A stretch of 64,000 nt of DNA from Noviherbaspirillum aerium (lineage in GTDB: Bacteria; Pseudomonadota; Gammaproteobacteria; Burkholderiales; Burkholderiaceae_D), in contig NZ_VFAH01000005.1 in NCBI RefSeq assembly GCF_008929045.1, positions 186,001 through 250,000 of the forward strand, read 5' to 3'. A program made the translations under genes and the position numbers. Under the pieces are notes generated by a model. That model ran no database searches and was not told the DNA's origin. It worked only from the letters and a program-made list of their open reading frames with translations. Positions 60,472 to 64,000 of this stretch are shown here, piece by piece. Position 1 is the stretch's first letter. Each line of letters opens with the position of its first letter.

Positions 60472-61749
60472 TCAGGGTTTTATCAGCTTGACGACCTTGA
60501 TCGCCTGGTTCTGAACCTGAATGATTTCAATGATGCAGTCATTCATTTTCAGGCTGACACTGGCTTCCGGGATGTCGCGCAGTTCCTCGAGCAGCAGGCC
60601 ATTCACGGTTTTCGGTCCATCGAGGGGCAGATTCAGCCCGAGATGCTTGTTGATGTCGCGCAGCGTCATGACGCCTTCGACCAGGCACTCGCCCTTGTCA
60701 TCCCAGGCGAAGGTGTCCGCGCGTGTCGTGCCCGGCATCGAAGTGGTGAACTCGCCGATCATTTCTTCAATGATGTCCTCCAGGGTGACCAGTCCTTGCA
60801 CTTCGCCGTACTCGTCGACGATGATTCCCAGTCTTTCGTGATTCTCCTGGAAGTACTGAAGCTGTGCGAAGACTCCGGTATCTTCCGGAATGAAATAGGG
60901 AGGCGTGAGCAGCTGGCGGAAATGTTCCGATGTCAGTTCGGCCTCCTGGTCGAGCAGTGCGATTGCCTTGCGTACGTGCAGGATCCCGATGACCCGGTTG
61001 ATTTCTCCTTCATACACCGGCAATTTGTTGTGATAGCAGGTGGCAAGCTGGTGCCTGATTTCCTCGACCGGCATGGACAGATTCAGCGCTTCGATCTGGG
61101 CGCGTGGCGTCATCACATCCTCGACCGACAGGTCTTCCAGCGCGAACAGGTTCAGCAGAATGCTCTTATGTTTTTTCGGGATGAAATGCCCGCTTTCCAG
61201 CACGATCGAGCGCAATTCCTCGGTCGATACGGATGTTTCCGCGCTTTTTTCGGGAATGCGCATGAGGCGCAGAAGGAATTTGACAATGAGATTCGTCAGC
61301 CACACCAATGGGTTCATTACCACCATCAGGACGCGCAGAACGGGCGCGACTCCCATGGCGATATGTTCCGGATAGGCTGCGCCGATGACCTTCGGCGTGA
61401 TCTCTGCGAAGATGATGATGGCGAAGGAAACAGCGGTCGAGGCCAGGGCCAGCGCATATTTGCTTTCGCCAAAGTAGTAGATGGCAAATGTGGCGGCCAG
61501 TGCAGAAGCGGCCGAATTGATCATGTTGTTGCCAAGCAGGATGACGCCGAGCAGGCGCTCGGTCTGTTCAAGGAGGTGCAGGACGAGCTTGGCGCGCCGG
61601 CTGCCTGCGGAAGCCAGATGCCGCATGCGATAGCGGCTCAGCGCCATCATTGCCGTTTCGGATATGGAGAAAAAACCGGAGAGAAATAAGAGGAAGGCAA
61701 GACCCAGTATCTGGGCCCATAAGGGGACTGCGTCCAACGGGTCACCCAA
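60472..61749 (-). CDS. CNNM/CorB-type membrane protein with CBS domains (HlyC/CorC family)
   Basis: The 425-residue protein has an N-terminal DUF21 transmembrane domain (four hydrophobic segments in residues about 8-160; SISETAMMAL near 30), a CBS-domain pair (about 205-330; DVMTPRAQIE and GLVTLEDIIEEMIGE) and a C-terminal CorC/HlyC domain. It is likely to handle magnesium or other divalent cations; E. coli YfjD and CorB-type proteins are relatives. The start is uncertain: TTG 61749 without a clear SD, or a TTG four codons later. It is separate from the pil operon. Confidence 0.85.
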   Translation of the reverse strand: MGDPLDAVPLWAQILGLAFLLFLSGFFSISETAMMALSRYRMRHLASAGSRRAKLVLHLLEQTERLLGVILLGNNMINSAASALAATFAIYYFGESKYALALASTAVSFAIIIFAEITPKVIGAAYPEHIAMGVAPVLRVLMVVMNPLVWLTNLIVKFLLRLMRIPEKSAETSVSTEELRSIVLESGHFIPKKHKSILLNLFALEDLSVEDVMTPRAQIEALNLSMPVEEIRHQLATCYHNKLPVYEGEINRVIGILHVRKAIALLDQEAELTSEHFRQLLTPPYFIPEDTGVFAQLQYFQENHERLGIIVDEYGEVQGLVTLEDIIEEMIGEFTTSMPGTTRADTFAWDDKGECLVEGVMTLRDINKHLGLNLPLDGPKTVNGLLLEELRDIPEASVSLKMNDCIIEIIQVQNQAIKVVKLIKP

Positions 61750-61857
61750 GGAAAATGTGCATGAAAATCGTCTGGAAGATGATCTCGGCGATGCGGAAAC
61801 GCTGGAATTGCCGAGACACTTCTTATAGATTTTTTACAACTTCATGCCAATGAAGAC

Positions 61858-61934
61858 TGGTCGGGGTGAGAGGATTCGAACCTCCGGCCTCTACGTCCCG
61901 AACGTAGCGCTCTACCAGGCTAAGCTACACCCCG
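61858..61934 (-). tRNA. tRNA-Pro (anticodon CGG)
   Basis: The 77-nt minus-strand gene folds as a tRNA. The acceptor stem CGGGGTG pairs with CACCCCG, and CCA is encoded (61858-61860). The anticodon stem CTACG/CGTAG encloses loop TTCGGGA, giving anticodon CGG for CCG proline codons. The T arm has GGTTCGAATCC. It lies between the CorB-like gene and ispB. Confidence 0.97.
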
Positions 61935-61974
61935 CTTGCAATTCTCCGAACCAATCATCACCGGGAAAATCCGG

Positions 61975-62964
61975 TCAATGATTTCGGTCGACTGCGAAAG
62001 CGCACAATTGTAGCAAAGAATCCTTGAATTGGCTATTTGCGAATGAGGCAATCGCATTCGCAGCCCGATTGGCAGCCTTGTCCGCTTCCTGTTTTGTGTA
62101 GTCGAGCGCGCCGGACGTGGTGATGGCCGACAGAATTTCGTCGAAGTGCTGTTCGTCGCCGTTCGTGATGCAGGCGCGTACCAGCTCCCGCTGCTGCTCC
62201 GTGCCATGCTGCATCAGGTGGATCAGTGGCAGCGTGGGTTTGCCTTCGCGCAGATCGTCCCCGATGTTCTTGCCGATGTCGCTGGCATTGCCTGAATAGT
62301 CCAGGACATCGTCGATCAGTTGAAAGGCGGTGCCGAGCGAGCGGCCATATTCTGCGGCGGAAGCGATATCGGGTTCGGATGCGCCGGCGATCAGGGCTCC
62401 CAGTTCGGCCGCGGCTTCGAAAAGCTTGGCTGTCTTCGAGCGGATGACCTGCAGGTAGCGTTCTTCGGTGACATCCGGATCATGCATGTTGAGCAGCTGG
62501 AGCACTTCCCCTTCGGCGATCACGTTTGTTGCGTCCGCCAGGATCTGCATGACGCGCATGTTCCGCACTGCCACCATGATCTGGAATGCCCGCGAGTATA
62601 CGAAGTCGCCCACCAGTACCGAGGCGGCGTTACCGAACATCGCATTCGCGGTCTCCCGGCCCCTGCGCATCGAGGATTCGTCCACGACATCGTCATGCAG
62701 CAGCGTGGCCGTATGAATGAATTCCACTACCGCCGCCAGGTCGTGGTGATGGGTCCCGCGATAACCGAATGCATTGGCCGTCAGCAGCACAAGTATCGGG
62801 CGGATGCGTTTTCCGCCGGCGCCGATGATGTATTCCGCAATCTGATTGACCAGCGGCACCGTCGAATAAAGCTGCTGGCGAATGACCGTGTTGACGGCCT
62901 CCATGTCGGAAGCGATCGGCTGGATGACACTTTGTTGGAAAGAGGGCTGGGAGGGGGCAGACAA
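61975..62964 (-). CDS. ispB: Octaprenyl diphosphate synthase (trans-polyprenyl synthase)
   Basis: The 329-residue enzyme makes the quinone side chain. The first aspartate-rich motif DDVVD is at 91-95 (LLHDDVVDESSMRRG) and the second is DDVLD (LIDDVLDYSG). Length fits IspB (323 in E. coli). The first codon is TTG 62964, with AGG seven bases upstream; ATG at residue 21 is an alternative. It is divergent from rplU, the arrangement seen in E. coli and most proteobacteria. Confidence 0.94.
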   Translation of the reverse strand: MSAPSQPSFQQSVIQPIASDMEAVNTVIRQQLYSTVPLVNQIAEYIIGAGGKRIRPILVLLTANAFGYRGTHHHDLAAVVEFIHTATLLHDDVVDESSMRRGRETANAMFGNAASVLVGDFVYSRAFQIMVAVRNMRVMQILADATNVIAEGEVLQLLNMHDPDVTEERYLQVIRSKTAKLFEAAAELGALIAGASEPDIASAAEYGRSLGTAFQLIDDVLDYSGNASDIGKNIGDDLREGKPTLPLIHLMQHGTEQQRELVRACITNGDEQHFDEILSAITTSGALDYTKQEADKAANRAANAIASFANSQFKDSLLQLCAFAVDRNH

Positions 62965-63086
62965 GATGAAACCTGCAAATTCATGAATTTCCGGAATTAT
63001 ACGACGACAAGCATGGCTCTCCGCTAACCATCTTCCGGACCAATCCGCGGTGCGGCGGTCGACTGGATTTCAAGCGCGAAAGCATT

Positions 63087-63115
63087 TTGACGCTCAATCT
63101 AAGTCCATGTATAAT
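63087..63115 (+). promoter_or_regulatory. Sigma-70 promoter of rplU-rpmA
   Basis: TTGACG (63087-63092) and a perfect TATAAT (63110-63115) are separated by 17 bp. The start would be near 63122, leaving a leader of about 85 bases before rplU. Confidence 0.9.
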
Positions 63116-63205
63116 CAGGGGTTTTCCCGATTGCGGATATGCAACGAATGCGCAAGCTTTCGAGGTCGGGGGAAAAGTTATTTAAACTATCTGATGAGGT
63201 TTCAC

Positions 63206-63517
63206 ATGTACGCGGTCATAAAAACCGGCGGCAAGCAATACAAGGTTGCTGCTGGCGAAAAACTTAAAGTAGAACAGATACCGGCAGACATTGGTTCCGA
63301 AATCACCCTTGATCAAGTGCTCGCAGTGGGCGCTGGTGACACCATCAAATTTGGTGCGCCGCTGGTCGATGGTGCCAAGGTCCAGGCTACGGTAGTGGCG
63401 CACGGTCGCCACGATAAGGTGAAAATTTTCAAGATGCGCCGCCGCAAGCACTACCAGAAGCGTCAGGGCCATCGTCAAAACTACACCGAATTGCAAATCG
63501 TCTCGATCAACGCCTAA
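63206..63517 (+). CDS. rplU: 50S ribosomal protein L21
   Basis: The 103-residue protein has exactly the E. coli length. It starts [20 protein letters not shown] and ends in the basic [16 protein letters not shown] stretch that contacts 23S rRNA. The ATG at 63206 has GAGG 8 bases upstream; an earlier frame from 63050 would cross the promoter and is rejected. It is co-transcribed with rpmA. Confidence 0.98.
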   Translation: MYAVIKTGGKQYKVAAGEKLKVEQIPADIGSEITLDQVLAVGAGDTIKFGAPLVDGAKVQATVVAHGRHDKVKIFKMRRRKHYQKRQGHRQNYTELQIVSINA

Positions 63518-63553
63518 TCGTTGACGAGCTAACCGGATACCAAGGAGTCTGAA

Positions 63554-63811
63554 ATGGCACACAAAAAAGGCGGCGGCACCACGCGCAACGGCCGCGATTC
63601 CGAGTCGAAACGACTGGGCGTCAAGGTCTACGGCGGTCAAGCCATCAATGCTGGCGGCATCATCATCCGTCAGCGCGGCACACGCGTGCACGCTGGTGAA
63701 AACGTCGGCATGGGCAAGGATCACACCCTGTTCGCCCTGATCGACGGCAAGGTGAAGTTCACCACCAAAGGCGCCCTGCAGCGCCACACTGTTATTGTCG
63801 AGCCGGCATAA
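63554..63811 (+). CDS. rpmA: 50S ribosomal protein L27
   Basis: An 85-residue basic protein beginning [20 protein letters not shown], the flexible N terminus that reaches the peptidyl-transferase centre. [11 protein letters not shown] and the [12 protein letters not shown] segment are canonical. AAGGAG precedes the ATG. It follows rplU by 36 bases, with a terminator downstream. Confidence 0.98.
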   Translation: MAHKKGGGTTRNGRDSESKRLGVKVYGGQAINAGGIIIRQRGTRVHAGENVGMGKDHTLFALIDGKVKFTTKGALQRHTVIVEPA

Positions 63812-63854
63812 GGCCTGAACTGACAAAGCAGTAACAAGGCGAAAGCCTTCCATG

Positions 63855-63890
63855 AAAAAGGCTCTGCCGGCGGTAGGGCCTTTTTAGTTT
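63855..63890 (+). terminator. Terminator between rpmA and obgE
   Basis: AAAAAGGC (63855-63862) pairs with GCCTTTTT (63878-63885); the T-rich tail continues as AGTTTTT. It may end most rplU-rpmA transcripts and partially attenuate obgE. Confidence 0.75.
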
Positions 63891-63915
63891 TTACAGCAAT
63901 TTTTGGCGGCAAATC

Positions 63916-64000
63916 ATGAAATTCATCGACGAAGCAAAAATTGAAGTCATTGCTGGTGACGGCGGTAACGGCGTCGCGTCGTTTTGCCGCGAAAAATTCC
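63916..64000 (+). CDS. obgE: Obg-family GTPase ObgE/CgtA, 5' part only
   Basis: The ATG at 63916 opens a frame that runs off the right edge. The 28 visible residues ([19 protein letters not shown] and then VASFCREKF) are the start of the glycine-rich Obg domain. Obg GTPases assist late 50S assembly and stress responses. The GTPase domain is outside the window. Confidence 0.93.
   Translation, partial: MKFIDEAKIEVIAGDGGNGVASFCREKF

Overview
The window reads as chromosomal DNA of a GC-rich betaproteobacterium of the order Burkholderiales, most likely family Oxalobacteraceae (Herbaspirillum/Herminiimonas type). This is inferred from gene order (mraZ to ftsZ, lpxC-dciA-M23-secA-argJ, yacG-zapD-coaE-pilD-pilC-pilB, ispB/rplU-rpmA-obgE) and from protein character; no search was run. 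No insertion sequence, prophage or CRISPR array is visible, and almost every gene is intact. Only the two edge genes (hslR, obgE) are cut.

Layout. 1-8143: the tail of hslR, then a TetR regulator ahead of a beta-oxidation cluster (acyl-CoA dehydrogenase, bifunctional 3-hydroxyacyl-CoA dehydrogenase/enoyl-CoA hydratase, thioesterase, thiolase, terminator, crotonase). 8144-11830: loosely packed accessory genes (small unknown protein, Tat-type SGNH hydrolase, Crp/Fnr regulator, an HTH/coiled-coil/proline-rich protein). 11831-12150: RNase P RNA. 12151-13121: a long non-coding stretch ending in the mra promoter and a MraZ-type direct-repeat operator. 13122-30256: the complete 15-gene division and cell wall (dcw) cluster from mraZ to ftsZ. 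Most genes overlap by 1-4 bases; the only sizeable gaps, before ddlB and ftsZ, hold hairpins. 30478-30984: peroxiredoxin.

31095-41239: a glycerol module, with a DeoR-type repressor divergent from glpD, a two-ATPase glycerol ABC transporter (glpSTPQUV) and glpK. It lies between the peroxiredoxin gene and lpxC, which I expect to be close together in relatives. 41365-49701: lpxC, dciA (reverse), an M23 peptidase, secA, argJ, a DUF815 ATPase and mutT. 49702-54691: an alanine catabolism locus (alr, dadA, an Rrf2-like protein, a TyrR/PhhR-like enhancer-binding protein). 54713-61749 (reverse): yacG, zapD, coaE, the type IV pilus genes pilD-pilC-pilB and a CorB-like transporter. 61858-64000: tRNA-Pro(CGG), ispB, and the divergent rplU-rpmA-obgE operon.

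The most notable signal is regulatory. A canonical sigma-54 promoter (49890-49905) sits before alr. Upstream of it are three 18-bp elements of the form YGTA-N10-TACR, which resemble TyrR boxes, and a weaker fourth lies before dadA. The TyrR-like activator encoded 2 kb downstream keeps a GAFSGA sigma-54 contact loop. Together these suggest a self-contained sigma-54/TyrR-type alanine racemase-dehydrogenase regulon. Other points of interest are complementary degenerate sites in the two glycerol ABC ATPases, five MraZ repeats overlapping the mra promoter, a possibly leaderless lpxC start abutting a 28-bp palindrome, and a multi-palindrome element in the beta-oxidation cluster.
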